DNA of 64,000 nucleotides from Apus apus. Its lineage: Eukaryota > Chordata > Aves > Apodiformes > Apodidae. The stretch lies in assembly GCF_020740795.1 (NCBI RefSeq), contig NC_067287.1, forward strand, positions 11,981,501-12,045,500. The letters are read 5' to 3'. Below are positions 23,369 through 37,360 of the stretch, piece after piece. The position numbers and the translations under genes were made by a program. Numbering within the stretch: position 1 is the first letter of the stretch; each line of letters starts with the position of its first letter. The notes under the pieces were generated by a model. It did no database searches. It was given only the letters and a program-made list of their open reading frames with translations, and was not told the DNA's origin.

Positions 23369-26300
23369 CTGTAAAGCAGAAAACAGACACAACCTCAGAG
23401 TCATTGAACACATTCTGTGTTTAAAGTGACCAAAACACCGACTGAGGGTGGGTCTGAAGGAAACTGCTGTGTTCTGAGCAAAATCCTGATAGCTCTTGAT
23501 CAACAGCGGGCTAGCGTGGTGCATGAGATGTCTCCCTGGACACCCTATGCATAAATAAAGTTTTCTTTTTATATGTCCACACACATATATATACACATAA
23601 AATGTGTGTATGCATCTATATATTTACATATATACACACACCAGTGCCTCCAGCTAACGTTAATCCTCCTTATTCAACCTGCCAATGAAGAAAATATCGG
23701 GGCGGGGGGAGGGGAGGAAGGAATCTATCATTGCTAATGGAGAATAAACCACTTCTGAAGACTCTAACACATTAGTTCTTTGATTTCTATGGATTGAAAA
23801 CTAAAACAAATTAAAAGCGTAAGAAGTAGGATTTGATTTTCAATCAAACCTGCTGCACGGTTTGAGGAGGGAAAACCAATTGCTCAGAAGAAACTTGGGA
23901 GTAGTACAATCAATTATGTTTAAAAGTAGTTGCACAAACAGCTCCTCTGAAGCCTCTTTTTAGCTGTCAGCCGTAATGTACTGCTCGTAAAAGCCTGCCT
24001 GTGTTCCACATCTGATACTTCACTACTAATTAGCAGTTTTATTCAGTGTTACTTTTTAAAAAGTGCACCACACTTTCCTTTTTTGTAAATCTGTCAGTTT
24101 ACTGAAGAAACAGTAATTTTACTGGAGTTGGTGTTTCACTTTTCTAAAGTTGCCTTTATTGTTATTATTATTTAGTTATTTTTACAGAATCTAAGCTCTC
24201 CCTCAAATTTTGAGCTAATAAAAATCAATACTTCAGTGCTTTTACTTTCTTAAATCTATAATTTATATTACACAATGCAAAGTTTAAGTCAGCCTAAAAG
24301 ACCAACCTTCCAAAAACCTTCAACAACACCTTCTCTCATTCACCAAAACCCTTACAGATTTGTTTTAGCAGTAAACCTCTTAAAACCTTCGGAAAATTTT
24401 CCTAGGCTTGGAGAAGACCACGTTATGTGATGCCAGAAGTCAACAGGTAAATGCTTTCTTCTTATTATTTTTTATGAAACAATACTTTTGCTTAATTGGA
24501 TTAAATGGACTTTAATCCAAATATCCTAAAAGACCAAATTTAACTTGTGAATCCTTCATGCCTTTTGCAATCCAGACTTTGTGGTAGCACCGGCGATGCA
24601 CAGTAACACATTGATCACCTGAAGCTAAAGGTCAAGTTTGCTTTTGTTTATCCCTTGGAAGTCCCTGCAGAAAAGGCAAAGGAAAACAAATCCAGAGGCT
24701 GTGGCTCTGGGTCTCGGGGCACAGCACTAGCTCAGCTGGGCCCAGCTTTACATCTCCACTGTGCCAGCTGGTCCAGAATCTTCAATGCACTGGGAAGTTT
24801 TCAGGGCTTGGCTCTGTCACAGCCTTTGCAACACCAGAGGGTGAGGAGAAAAAGAGAGAAACCAGAAATAAAACTACTGGAAGATTACTTGGCCAAAACA
24901 CAAGACCAAGGGAACAAGATGAATTTGACTGAGTTCTGATTTCTCTGTAAGCTTCTTAAATGCCATTAGAAGATGGATTTGAATCAAATGAAAGACAGAT
25001 GTTTAAGATCATTATCTAGCTTCTCAAGGATTTTTAAATCAAAGGAGCCAATAGCACCCACTGGCATTGATCCCCCCCCAGTGACCACATGCACTCTTGT
25101 ACTTTTGATCATTTGTGAAACTGCATCTTGAAGAACGAGGTGTCCTAAGCACCACTTACTTCTTAATTTATTTTTCCTTTGAAGAAATAGGGAAAATATT
25201 CCAAGTGTGTGGATATACTAACTTCAGGTTTGTTCTTACTGGCATTTACTGATACTTCCTCAGGCAGGAAATACTAGAGACAAAAAATGGCTCCAAATAC
25301 CCTATTATGAGGGAATGAGTTCTCCTTATCAGGATGCTTCAGTCAGAAGTGAGACACTATCCCCAGCCTCAATTATTAAGTAAACCCAAACACTGGATTG
25401 TTACTCTGAAAAACGCTTAAAAAATTCTTCAAATATTCTGCATAATCTTTTCAGCTGAGGCATAAATGTTGGAAATACCAAGAGTTCACACCAATTAATA
25501 TTAATTATAAAGCATTCTTTAAAATGTAAAGATTGAGTATCACGCTACTTGAGGCTAGCAGGGACAGAATCCAGATTTTACAACAGTTCAATGTCAGTAT
25601 CACAAAAACAACCCATAATTTCTCTCAGCCTGTGTTCATAGACCACAATTTGGAATGGGGCTGTCAACCTGCTTGTGATTCCCTGGCAGAAAGACACACA
25701 AACCATACTGGAAATTTGTCCCTAGCTGTAACCTTCATAATTTCAAGCACAATTCATTCTGAAATTTGTCAGTCTCCTCTGGGTTATAAAACACAACATT
25801 TTCAGAAGCACATTATTTCCTGGTAATATATAAAACCTCACAATTTCTAGTGCTGTCAAAGCCAAAGTAAAATATTGCTTTACAAATCCTGCATTGTGAA
25901 GCAAAGAACAACAAAATACAAATAAAAAATCTGCATCTTTGAAAACCATTAATAAAAAACACTTCCCTTTAAAAGTAAGATGGTTCTTACTTCACAGCTT
26001 AGAGTAATAATATGTAATTTAGTCTACTAAACAGCAAGTTGGAAGTTACAATTATGAGTTATAAAGAAGCAAATAATACTTGAGAGATGAGAAGTTGATG
26101 AAAACATCAAGCAACCCACTGTTGTGCCTGCTTAGGCCACTGGATTATCTAGAGGAACGAATATTCCATCTCTGGGCAGTGGTCAGGAGCTGCTCTTCAG
26201 CCTGCAATGGTGCATCCAGCCACTCAGTGGATCTGAGCACAAATGGGGCATTTCTGCTCTGCTCCTCCTGGGCAAGACAGTTACAGCCCAAAGCATGAGG

Positions 26301-26627
26301 CTGGATTAGCTTTACTGTGGCTTTTAACACCCTTGGATACAAACCTTATTAATGATCACATTACCCAGACCTTTATAAAAATATGACCACAGTGTGTTTC
26401 TGGCTACAGCAAATTCTAAGCGGAATATGACTACATACATCTTGCACTAAAGCATTTCATTTTTATTAGCAGAACAGAAAAGAACAACTAAAGTTCTGCC
26501 TTGCTGCTAGACAGAGGGATTCAGACTTTTCATTATGAACAGAAATTGTACGTGCAAATCCTGATGTTACTGACAAGGATATGTCTTCATGGAGAAATAC
26601 ATTTTCAAAGCAGCTTATATTTCTTAC
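23369..26627 (-). other. SLC49A4: SLC49A4 last intron
   Basis: The intron runs from the GTAAGAA donor at 26627 to the TTTACAG acceptor at 23369-23370. It holds a TA/CA microsatellite at 23579-23641 and a G-rich stretch at 23699-23717 (runs of 4, 6, 4 and 2 G). The rest is unremarkable AT-rich DNA with no recognised gene. Confidence 0.85.
23579..23641. repeat. TA/CA microsatellite
   Basis: CACACACATATATATACACATA, in two parts, followed by TGTGTGTATG and CATATATACACACAC. It is an imperfect alternating purine-pyrimidine tract with self-complementary portions (ACACATA and TGTGTGT). Confidence 0.85.
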
Positions 26628-26810
26628 CTGTATGGTAAAATGTGAGGAAAAACAAAAGCACTCCCATAAAGACATTACTCAAAAAGGTGACAACTCCGCA
26701 GGTAATTCCTTCTGGAACCGGGTAGACTGTCTCCACGAAGAGCTCAAAGAATATTGGTACACTGCTGTTGAGGAATATCCCCAACAAAATGCAGGATGTG
26801 TACAGTGTAG
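26628..26810 (-). CDS. SLC49A4: SLC49A4 exon 8 (TM10-TM11)
   Basis: This is a 183-bp exon on the minus strand with acceptor TCTGTTGTAG before 26810 and donor GTAAGAA after 26628. The codon split at its start joins G from the previous exon with CT (Ala). The exon encodes [20 protein letters not shown], then [19 protein letters not shown] and [20 protein letters not shown], ending in T and the first base of Glu. Two hydrophobic helices are separated by the conserved E-T-V-Y-P-V-P-E-G segment, which is highly similar to the human protein. It is one of the longest and most conserved coding blocks in the window. Confidence 0.97.
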
Positions 26811-29800
26811 CTACAACAGAAACAGAAATAGTTATTAATTTCACGCCGGTATTTTTCCCTCCTATTCTGAGCTGCCAAGAATACTAATACTTAAGTAACC
26901 AAAAAATGCAGAAACTTATTTTTATCCTCAGGGTATCATAAAGCTTTTCACATCCCACTGGTTTTAGGCAGAATGCATGCACAGAATTGGAAAATAAAAA
27001 TAAAGAAATATGGAATTTATTTATTTTTTAACAGAAACCAGGAGACACATCCAGGGATTTGGAATTCACTTGTAAGAAAAACAAACATAACAAAATTATG
27101 AATGCAGAACAGCACCAATGGTTTGATTTACCTCTGAAATTAACAGAAACTATTGTCCTATAGACAATTAGGACAGGGAGCAATTCATGCACTACATGGG
27201 AAATGGACATGGATTAACCTTTTGACTTAGCTCTAAAGGTCAAAACTAATTTTGCTTCCATTTTACAAGTAAATACTAATGATCTACCAGATATCAGAAC
27301 ATTAGTATTCAGCACGGCCTGAGCTGCAACATACTGAATCCCTTTTGGCTTCAAAAGGAAATGAAGGGCACCCAGTGCCTGGCAGGAACAGGACATATTT
27401 GATAACGAAGATTATTCACTGCTGTACAACAAATTATTTTTCTTGGATAAATCAACAGAAGAATACAGATATTTCTTCAGTACCCTCAAATGTTTTGTTC
27501 TATGATTCTGTCAAATACTTTACAGTGCTTAACATCTTAATAGAGATGCTTAATATGCCCATATTATCTATTAATTAACCTACTACACTTCTGAAAAAAA
27601 ACCCCAAAACTTCAAAATAATGTAATGCCTGCTTAGAAATTTAAGTCTGCTAAGTACCGTCTTGGAAAAGGGAAGATTTTCTGGCCTGCAGACTCAACAA
27701 TCTGAAGTTATTGATCAAGTAGGAAGTATAAGAAAACTATTAGAAGGCTTGGCAGGGGGGGGAAAAATGTCTGCAATCATTTCTGAAGTTTCCACCAACA
27801 TGACAAGAAAACATAAAGGAAAAAATTTTCAGATACAAAAGTGTTACCAAGTCATAGGGACATTATTTATTAAAAGCATCTTTTCACTGAGGAATGGTAA
27901 AAAAATCCTTAGAGAACTTTTTTTCATATAGATTTATATGTTTCAATAAAAGAGGAACTGCATTTTCAGTTTAATTTACATTGTTCTGTCTTAGAAGGGG
28001 AGAGGTCTGCTCCATCTTCTGTTAAGTATTGCTCAAGCTTTCAGTTGAGAAACTGTTAGGAAGCAGGAAACTTCCAGCTTAAAAAAATAAATAAATGAAT
28101 GCCACTGTTTCTTAAAATATGGAGAATCATGGAAAAGAGATAAAGGCATTAAGAAGCAGGAAAGGCTATCTATCAGATCCTCTGTTTGATGTGGTTTGCT
28201 TCTGAGGCACAAAGACATATTTCTTTCTCCACAGAGGATTTGCCTGGACAGAAAAATGAGGACAGAAGTCCCAGCCAGAAAGATTATATGGATGGCACAA
28301 CTTCAGGAGAGACAACTGATTCCCACTTTTTTTTTTTTTTAATATGCCAGAATGTTCTGAGTTGTTAGGAAAAAAAGAAAAGAACAAACCATGGTAACTT
28401 TGCCAACTCTGAAATTCTCTTATTCTAAACTGCAGAATTAAAGAAATTGATATAAAGTATATTCAAGATTTGCCGAGGAGGAAGGGAAAAAACCAAAAAC
28501 AAAACAGTATTAGGATGTTCTTCCTAATGGGCTCTTCTAGCTAAAACTGAATAACTGATTTGCCAGTTACAAGATCCATACATTTTTTTTGCTGCTAGTC
28601 CTCACCAGTATTTACAATTTCACAAACCTCACTTTGAACTCCCGTTCATCTCAAACACTACTGCATTTTGCTCTCACTGTCTCTAACTGCTATCAGGTGT
28701 AGTCAGCAAATCCAAACACATTCAGCTATTTGAAATGTTTATGTTGGCTTGAGAAACCAACATGTAAATAAAACAGAAGAACCTCTGAAGACAAATGAAC
28801 ACGTGCCCGTCGTGACACTCAGTTGAAGATATCTATAGATAACTACTTGGAACTTCTTAAGAAAATTTTCAAGAGTCTCCCCAAAGAAAAGAAGATGACA
28901 GCCAGCTGTAATTCTGTACCAGAAACTCACAGCAGAAATGGTTCTGAAGCTGCTGAATACCACAATGATCATCATCAAAATTGGAGCTGTGCACAGAGAG
29001 TGCCAGAGGGAAAACATCTGCAGGAAGAAGGAAACCCCTTCCATCAACAGCAACAGCCAGGAAAGGGGAATCACATGCTTCCAAACAGATCCAAACAGAG
29101 AGACTCTCTATAGACATATAATTTCCAGAAACTTAAGGTGAAGGCAAAAAATAAATCTAAGATTAGCAGCCACTTAAAAGATCAAGACCTCAAATTTTAG
29201 TGGACACAGCAGGTGCAAGAGTTTCCATAAAACAAACAGAAGCTTTCAAAATAAATTTGATAGCTTAAGACATGCTAGTTGAATTTCATCATTGCTCATC
29301 ACCTACTGAAATGCACTAACAAAACTAGACTGTAAGCAAGTAAGCACAACTCTGTTTTAGAAGCGACACCCTGACACTTCTTTCTCATGAGCTTGTCATG
29401 CAAATACACCCACTGACACACACCTGGCACTTCCACAGCACCATGAGCAAAGCAGCTTTAGCACTACCTTTGGGTTTTCCCCAAAGTATGACCTGCCTCC
29501 TGTGTGCACACCAACAACTGTCAGCTGAATTAGCAATGACCACACCTCAGCTGAGATCTCGGGTAATACACATCAAACAAGGCCTACACGTAAGTACACA
29601 TACATGTGGAATTAATTTGCAGAAATGTCAAGTCAAAAGGACCAGCAGAACACAGCATCCAGTAGACGCCAATGTAAGTTCTAATGGAAATGACCGTTTT
29701 ATATAATAAATAACTGGTAAACCACAAAAAGCAGCTCTGAAAGTGGAGGAGATGTACACATCTGAAACTCTCCCTAAATGGGTACATATTGTAGACAGGA

Positions 29801-30238
29801 AAATATTTCTCATTTCCCGTTTCCATAAATGATCCATGGTCTTACTGAGTGCTACACAAAGAAGCTCATTCCATTAACTTGGCAATTAAGTCACAAATCC
29901 TATCGGTCAACTAGACACAAAGTCAAAGATAAGCAGTTTCAGAAAAGCAACTTGTTAGAAGAAGTCAAGTAAGAGCTCAAAAGTGGTTTTTGCCTTCTAT
30001 TTCACACATTAAATGTTACACCTCATGTTCCAGCTCATGGGCAACCAGCTGCTGTAGCAGGGACACCATCACCTACTAATGGAGACCATTTGCTTCCCAT
30101 TGCAGTGACCTTGCATTGAACAAACACAAACCATTACCATGATTTTATACTGCTGAAGTTACAGCAATTGTTTTTTCAATTAAGACAATATTGATGACAG
30201 TCATCAGAAATGAATATAAGAATATGAAAGCGCTGACC

Positions 30239-30261
30239 AAAAAAAAAAAAAAAAAAAAAAA
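30239..30261 (+). repeat. A23 homopolymer followed by A/G-rich tail
   Basis: A run of 23 A followed by GAAAGAAAAAAAGG and further A/G-rich sequence. It resembles an old poly(A) tail or simple-repeat expansion, and no element body is recognised. Confidence 0.85.
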
Positions 30262-33200
30262 GAAAGAAAAAAAGGCAAGAAAAGAAAAAGAGATGATTTA
30301 CCAATAAGCTAAAACAAGGATGCTTGGATAAGCATAAACTGGGGAAGTGTGTCATGCTATTAGTATAAAAAGAGATCACTTTTTCTTCAGAAAAGGAATA
30401 AACTGCCTATGAAGCTATCCCCAAAGTTGTGGACCTGAGACAGTGGCAGCTGCAGACATCAAGAAATATTGGAACTGAGCAGGGTTCCTTTCAACAACTT
30501 GGATTATTGTCACATTTTAAAGATGTTTGTGTGAATTCAGCAGTTATTTCACAGGTTGGGACTGCAAAAAGAGCAGGAAAGGCAAAACACCCACCCAAAG
30601 CACAGCTGCTGCAAAGAAATGGCCTGGAGCTGCCACCGCAGGAGGCTCAGGCTGGGTTTCATGTTCCTGCTTGGTGTGTGACACAACCCACGCTATTCCC
30701 TCAGTGCTCATTCTCCTCCTGGCCTGGAAGGAGGCAAGGAATGAAATGTGCCTTGACAACAGCACTAGTTAGATGAAGCAAGGTACTGACCGGGGACTAA
30801 TGGTGATGAAGTGGCTTAGCTTAAAAAGCAGAAAAAGCATCCTTCCTTCTTATCCCCTGCAGATTTTCAGCAACAGGATGGTAAATACACCCCTGTATTC
30901 CAGAAAATAGACCTTCTTTTCTCCGAGCCACAAGCTGTGACAAAAGCTTTATACCAGGTTTTTTTTTGTTTGTTTGTTCGTTTGTTTTTTATCTGAAAAA
31001 AAAAAAAAAAGCTAGGAATTCTAACAGGCAGGTGATTTAAATGCCAGTGTGCACTTGTTGTCCCTAGATGAGCCTGCAACACAGCACCAGGAGTCTCTAG
31101 TTCTCTGATATCCAAACAAGTTCCCAGAACTTCCAAGGACATTCTGCAATATGTTTTGCAATTTAGTCTTTAAATTACACCATCGCTAAATTTTTAACTG
31201 CAGAGCCCAATCCAAACCAAAATGAAATCAATGGAAGGATTTCCACTGATCTAAATGGTTCTTAGCAGCCTATTGGAATGTACATCTTGGCTGATTTTTA
31301 ACAAAGAATATGAAGTATCACCAGTTTTTTTTTAAAGAAATCTGTTTTGCAGATATATTTACAGAAGAAATGCAGATACCCCAGAGCAGTATAACAAGTG
31401 CAAGCAGGTGGTACAGTATCTTCTTCCAAAGTCCTTTGCCAGAAACTATTGAACTCTGTACATTCTGTAACAGTTCTCTTCTCAGACAAGCTGAGCCAAG
31501 ATTCACACAAATTCCATATGGATAAACAGGAAAGTAAACACAACTGAACATGTTCTCTTCAGGGCAGGATACAATTTAAAGTGAAACCTACAGAGATGCA
31601 GGGCATTTTCTTATTGACCATTAAAACAGCATCCCAAATGTTATAATGGAAGCATAATTTCTCACATGGATATATGCTTTGTTCAATTTACTATCTCCAC
31701 GAATGCTTTGCACAATTCAAAGTTAGCTCCTTTCAAACTCTCTGAAGTCTGTTGAAGTGGAATGAAATTTCCCAATATTTTAATTCTTGCTACTGGCCAT
31801 GGTAAGAATAGTCATGGAAGAAGTTGCCCTTAATTTTTCCATGAGAAATGTGACTCCCTCAAGGAAAGACAGTATTTTTTACTGTAATTCTCTTCCAGGA
31901 ACAAAAAAACACAATAGAAGAAGGATGTCCCAGTAGTGCATGTTTATAACATCAATATGTATCACTGCCTAGATTTCCATTCCAGCATGAGCTGATCAAA
32001 TTCTTATCTCATCATACAGTTATGAAAGTAACCAAAAATCTGATCAAATTGGATTTGCTCTATAAAGTTCCCAAAAGAGAAGCAAGTGGAACTCACTTTG
32101 AGAGCAGAGCATTTGCTTTGGAAAACTAAAATTGAAGGAATTACTGAGTGATCCTAAAAAAAATATAATAATAAAGAAGGGGCTGAAAAACATACAGTAT
32201 TTGAGGGTTTTTATTGATCGATATTTAAAGTGGCCAGATTTCTAGATTTTAATTTTTTAAATGCCCATCCCAAATTTCTAGTACTACACACTATTTGAGA
32301 CTGGGTTTTTACACTTTTTTTAAATAAACCCCTTAAATTTATTCTTCTGCAAACACTCTTCTATCTGTGGAGTTATAGAAACCTTCAGGAAGACAAAAGA
32401 CATTATCCCCAATCTATGAGTGGAAAAACTACAACAGGAGTGGGGGTAATTATTTGCCCACAGCCAGAAGCAGGTTAATGCTGAAGATAGAGAGTCTCAG
32501 TTTCCATGTTTCCAGGCCACTGTTTTATCCTTCGGGTTCCCCTGCCTTATACTTTTCAAGCATGTCTTGTCTATAGTAAAGAAATTAAACTCAAAGAATG
32601 AAGCTATCAGTATTAAATAATTAACATCTCTCTTTTCCAATACTGTGCTTTGCAGATGAGGACAGGGAGACAGATGTGTTTATAATGCTCAATCTATTGA
32701 ACCTGAAAATAACGTGTAGACTGCTTAACCTAAATATAGTCATCAACTCATGGAGTTGCCACAATACTCTGTGTATCTGCCATGCAGCACTAGAAATGAT
32801 TTTGTAAAGCAAAATTCTGCTGAATGTGCTCATGAATATTAGAATATTCTTGATATGCTGTGCTGAAAACAATCAATCTGAGCTGCAAGCAACCAGTGTT
32901 GCATACCAATTTTTGGAAAATGCTAGTGTTTGTATCCCGAGATACCACCAGCAATACAAAGTGGCAAGATACTGAAACTGGCATTACAATGCCTTACACA
33001 ATTATTTTGGGTCAGAGGATCCCATTGTACATAAATTCACATAATGAAGTTCAGTACAAAGCAGACTAACAATGGGCTTGGCACAGAGAAACAGATCAGC
33101 AGCTGCACTGGAAATTCAATGGAGAAAACTATTTAAATACTCAATGTGTACACAAAATTGTCTTTGAAACTTGCTGAAAAAAAATGCAAATAATATACAT

Positions 33201-35678
33201 TATAATTAAAATTTCTTAAAAGAAAATTCCAGCTTCCTTGAAATGTAAACCAATTCCTGAATCAAGGGGTTTTAAGAGTTGTGATTAGCTGATAAGAGGT
33301 GTTTTAGACAGATAATATAGCAGCTATGATGGCACTATGTCATTACTGTCTCACTGTTGGTTTTTTTATTCCACACTAGCAGTTATAGTTCATACACATG
33401 ACTCCAAATACACTTTCTATAAAATCTTACAGAGATATACTAAGAAGTCAACAAATGAAAGAAAACTTGTCTTGCTCTGTGGCAGGAGGAAAACTGGAGC
33501 ATATTATGATACAGAGCAAAGCAGGCACGACACGACACAAATAATGCTAAACAGCATCATTTAAAGAAAACACAAAGCAGTCATTGATTTTTAATATCTG
33601 CATTAACAGCCCCCATTCTAAGTAATTACTTTTTTTGTAGAAAATATCTTTAGATTAATGTCATGCCTATTTACAAGAAATTAGGAGAATATTACACAAA
33701 CATGTGCAGGGAAAAAAATGTTTTGCTGTGACCGTTTTTTGAAATACAATTCCTCCCCCAATATTTATCCCACACATTACTACAACTGCTACAAAGACTA
33801 CTGATTAAAAGAGAGTGGTTGGTTGGTTGTATTTTAAAATCAAGTCTTTAGTGATTTTCTCCCATTTAGCATGAATAATTGGCCAAACTGATCTCTTCAG
33901 CATTTCAAAAGCCTGCTTGCATGCAACCTGCCCACCTTAGTGCTTACTCTAGAGACCAGGTGAGAGACAGGCAGAGGTGTTCAGACAAGGGGACCCAGAA
34001 CATATGCCACACAATATCCACATCATAAAGGAAAAGACTACTTTGGACCTGGACAAAGCACTGGCAAGGTCTACTTATGGATGCAAACTTAATTTGTGAC
34101 CAAGCAGCTGTCAGGTGAGATGAAGCAGGTGACAATGTTCTCTAACCAGCCTTCATCTCTGGGGTGAAGCCCTTCTTAACACCTGGGCCAGTGAAAGACT
34201 CCCATGAGGCATCTTACTTCCTCATCAAAATGACCATCCTGTCCCATGGAAAATCTCCCTTTTAACTGTACCAGCTGTCTGTCAGGTCCTGTGAACATTC
34301 TACCAGTTTCCAGGTATTGCTGAGGATGGCAATGCTTGTGGTTTTGTAGGACAAAGTCTGACTCGCTCAGGAGAACAACACTGGAGGTGGGACAAGAGAG
34401 GAGGGGGAAGCCCCTAACAAAACGGGAGCTAGATGCTTAGAAGGGAAAACCTCCTTGCAAGATCAAACATCCACCCACACAAGTTTCCCTAAGAGTCACT
34501 TTTGAACCCTGCTTGCTCTGCCTCAGCATTCAAATGATGATGAAAATACGGACCAGGATCCATCACTGGTTCTGCAGCACTACCAAGCTTCATGCTTGTG
34601 CTCTCTGTCATGGGACAGGAAGCAGTTGCAGAGCCCGCTAACCTGGCTATGTCCTGCTGCCCTCAGTAACAGCTATTCTTGCAAAGCAGGTGTCCAGTGA
34701 TGCCTGCACAGCAGCTCTGGAATACACAGCATTACACAGACACTTCCTACACACACAAAAAAACCACACCACCAAAACAGACAGACAGACAAAAAGACAC
34801 AAGGATGGTTGCTTTTGTTTTGCGTATTTTCCAGCTCTACAAAAACACAGAGAGACCTGGAAGTCCACTGTCAACACTGGTGCACTAACTAGGCAGGGTG
34901 ACTTCTACCTCAACCAGCTACCTCAAACCACTTCCCAAAGCTGCCAGCCAACAGCCTGCGTTTGACCTCCTACTCTGACATACTTTATATCTCAAACTTT
35001 TAATTAAGAGAAGAAGAAGAAAAAAAAAAAATATATTCATCCAAATCAATTCAAATGTACCATTTCTCCCAATTACTGTGGAATGCAGAAGTCATCATCA
35101 TATTGCATCATTACACTGAAGAATAATCTAGCATGAAGTCCTATAAATTAGCTTAAATAGCTTGTGTGTTTTCATCCATAACAGCATATTTCATAAAGAT
35201 ATACCACTGCTTTTCTGTGTATAAGGATCTAAATTGAACAGGAGCATGGCATCTATTTCATATTAACTTTAATGAGAAAAGGCTGATATGAACCCCCCCA
35301 CAATCTATCTATGAAGTTTAAACGTTATGCCACAGAAGAAAAGAGATCTTATTTGCTGGCTGCACAATAGACCCTGATGCTTGAGATTGCCTTTTTTAGA
35401 GAAATGCACCATATTGCTAGCATTTCTATTCAAAACAAGCTTGTGTTTTATAGAAAAGGGTTCAACATTTACAGTGACATCTACAAGAAAAGCACAGACA
35501 GAAACCCCTAAAATATAATTTACAACTCAGTCCAGGAATCATCCATTTTAAAAGAAACAGTAACCACATGAAAAGAACAACCCAATCCCTAGATTTTTAT
35601 CAAGGGATGTTAGTTTAGGATATTTATATCAAACCCTCAGATACTTTAGGTACTTTTACTTCCTGATAGTGGAAGACC

Positions 35679-35705
35679 TTTTTTTTTAAAAAAAAAAAAA
35701 AAAAA
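35679..35705. repeat. T9A18 homopolymer junction
   Basis: Nine T are directly followed by eighteen A. The sequence is self-complementary over at least 18 bases and could form a small AT cruciform. It sits inside an SLC49A4 intron. Confidence 0.85.
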
Positions 35706-37232
35706 GCAAGCACTGTAACTTGCTACAAATAAGTAAAAATTCTTCTAGAACCTATATTGCAATCTGAATTCTTTAAAAACTAAGAATATCAAATCAGAGA
35801 GAGAGCACCATCGGTTTTGTTCTGGATCACTGGTGAGTACATCTGTAATGACCTTCACCTCTGGAAACCTCTCTGCTTCATTCTTATGCCCAGGCTTGAA
35901 GGGACATTCACGCGTTAGGCTTGTTGCATCAATTCAGAGCATAGAGTTACTGTGAAAATTGACATTACTGTAGGGTTGTAGTGATGAAGCAGGCAAGCAC
36001 AAGGAATAAACTTGTACTGCATTTTGTTTAAATTTGATGGAAAACAAAAGCATAGTCATTTGATGTGACAATGCCCACCATGAAATTTAGGTTGTTTATT
36101 GATTAAATTACATTTTATACAAGCAGACATTTTTTTTTTAAATTGAAATTTCAAGATAAATCACAAATTCTACCTAGCCATCCAGATGGTGCTTCTCCTG
36201 AATTGATTATGCATTTCAATTTGCTGTACCCACTTCAGGTTGTACTGGTGACATATGCAATGCACCAAGGACACTTACTGAAATGCAAAGTTAATTCAAG
36301 TAAAACTGTCTTTTGTATACTACTCTCCAGATGAAACTATTAAAATAGGAAAAACCCAATTTTCATTTGTCTTATAATGCATAAAATTCCCTATAACAAA
36401 GATGGCACTTCATTCAAAATGGTTTTACAGAATTCTTTAATAAATAAATAAATATTTTTTAAAAATTTCAATGGCTTAGTTTTACTGTAACTTATTGCTC
36501 TGTTGAAGGGTTTGGAATCACAGGTGAATCAATCCTTTGGTGCAGATAGGAAGGAAAAGGACAGATTTTTAAGAACTAAGAAATGCTTATTTTCAACTAA
36601 GGGTACAGCTCACTGGCAGCTTGAGTAGACCTCTGAGCTTTTTCCCTACTCCTGCCAAGAGGTTTTTTTCCCATCTTTCTGACCTGCAGGCTGAGTCAAT
36701 CTTGGGCTGGAAGAGTTTCCTGAACCTGCCTACGGGTGCAAAAAAAGGACAGCACAGTGCAGGAATAGATTTAGATGGCTGAAAATACCATGGGTCACCC
36801 TTGGTTTCAACTGCACCATGTGTTTCCAATAATTAACACAAGTCTCAAAACCCTAAAATCCCAGACGTCACCATCTCTTATGCTCAACACGACTCCCATT
36901 CATCTAATTTTTCTGGGTTTATTTCTCTCCTTTGTTATTCCAAAACACTCAAAACAGAAATACACTGAGTCCCAAAATAAATTTTAAATTTATATTCTGA
37001 ATTCTTATTGTTGAGTTTGTTGGGTTTTAATAATCCATTAGAGTAAGTTATTCAAATTTGGTAACATTATTTCAGATCCAGTAGGTTTTCTAAACCTTTG
37101 ATTTTTTGTCTTGGCAAAACTACCATATCACTACAGATACCAAACCAGGTTATAATACAGCTGATTTCAGACTGCAAGTATCTGTCTGCAATACCAATTA
37201 CAAATAATAGGAATTAAAATAACTGTAAATAC

Positions 37233-37360
37233 CTGTGGTTAAAGGCAGATGAGTGACACTAGTTAGACAGGTGAGAGTGAACCATGTTGATGCTAACGTT
37301 GCTCCAGATAAAAGCAGCAGCAGGATAAACTTCAGCATGCCCCTGATAAAATCTGCAAAT
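37233..37360 (-). CDS. SLC49A4: SLC49A4 exon 7 (TM9 region)
   Basis: A 128-bp exon on the minus strand with acceptor TTTTATTTTAG before 37360 and donor GTATTTACAG after 37233. Completing the split Arg codon, it encodes [20 protein letters not shown], then [20 protein letters not shown] and LTT, ending with the first base of Ala. The [10 protein letters not shown] entry and the S-T-W-F-T-L-T-C-L core are near-identical to human SLC49A4. The hydrophobic L-rich run is the ninth membrane helix. Confidence 0.96.

Larger units (their letters stand above)
26811..37232 (-). other. SLC49A4: SLC49A4 large intron (about 10.4 kb)
   Basis: AT-rich intronic DNA. Simple sequence includes A23 at 30239-30261, a (TTTG)n-like tract near 30967-30986, a T9A18 junction at 35679-35705 and a short (ACAG)n near 34779-34792. 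I see no splice-bounded coding block with family resemblance and no clear transposon. The open frames here are short and domain-free. Confidence 0.8.

Noticed and set aside
23165..23596. 143-codon minus-strand frame over the last SLC49A4 exon
   Set aside because: It is in a different register from the true exon, whose frame ends at 23253 with the conserved C-terminus.
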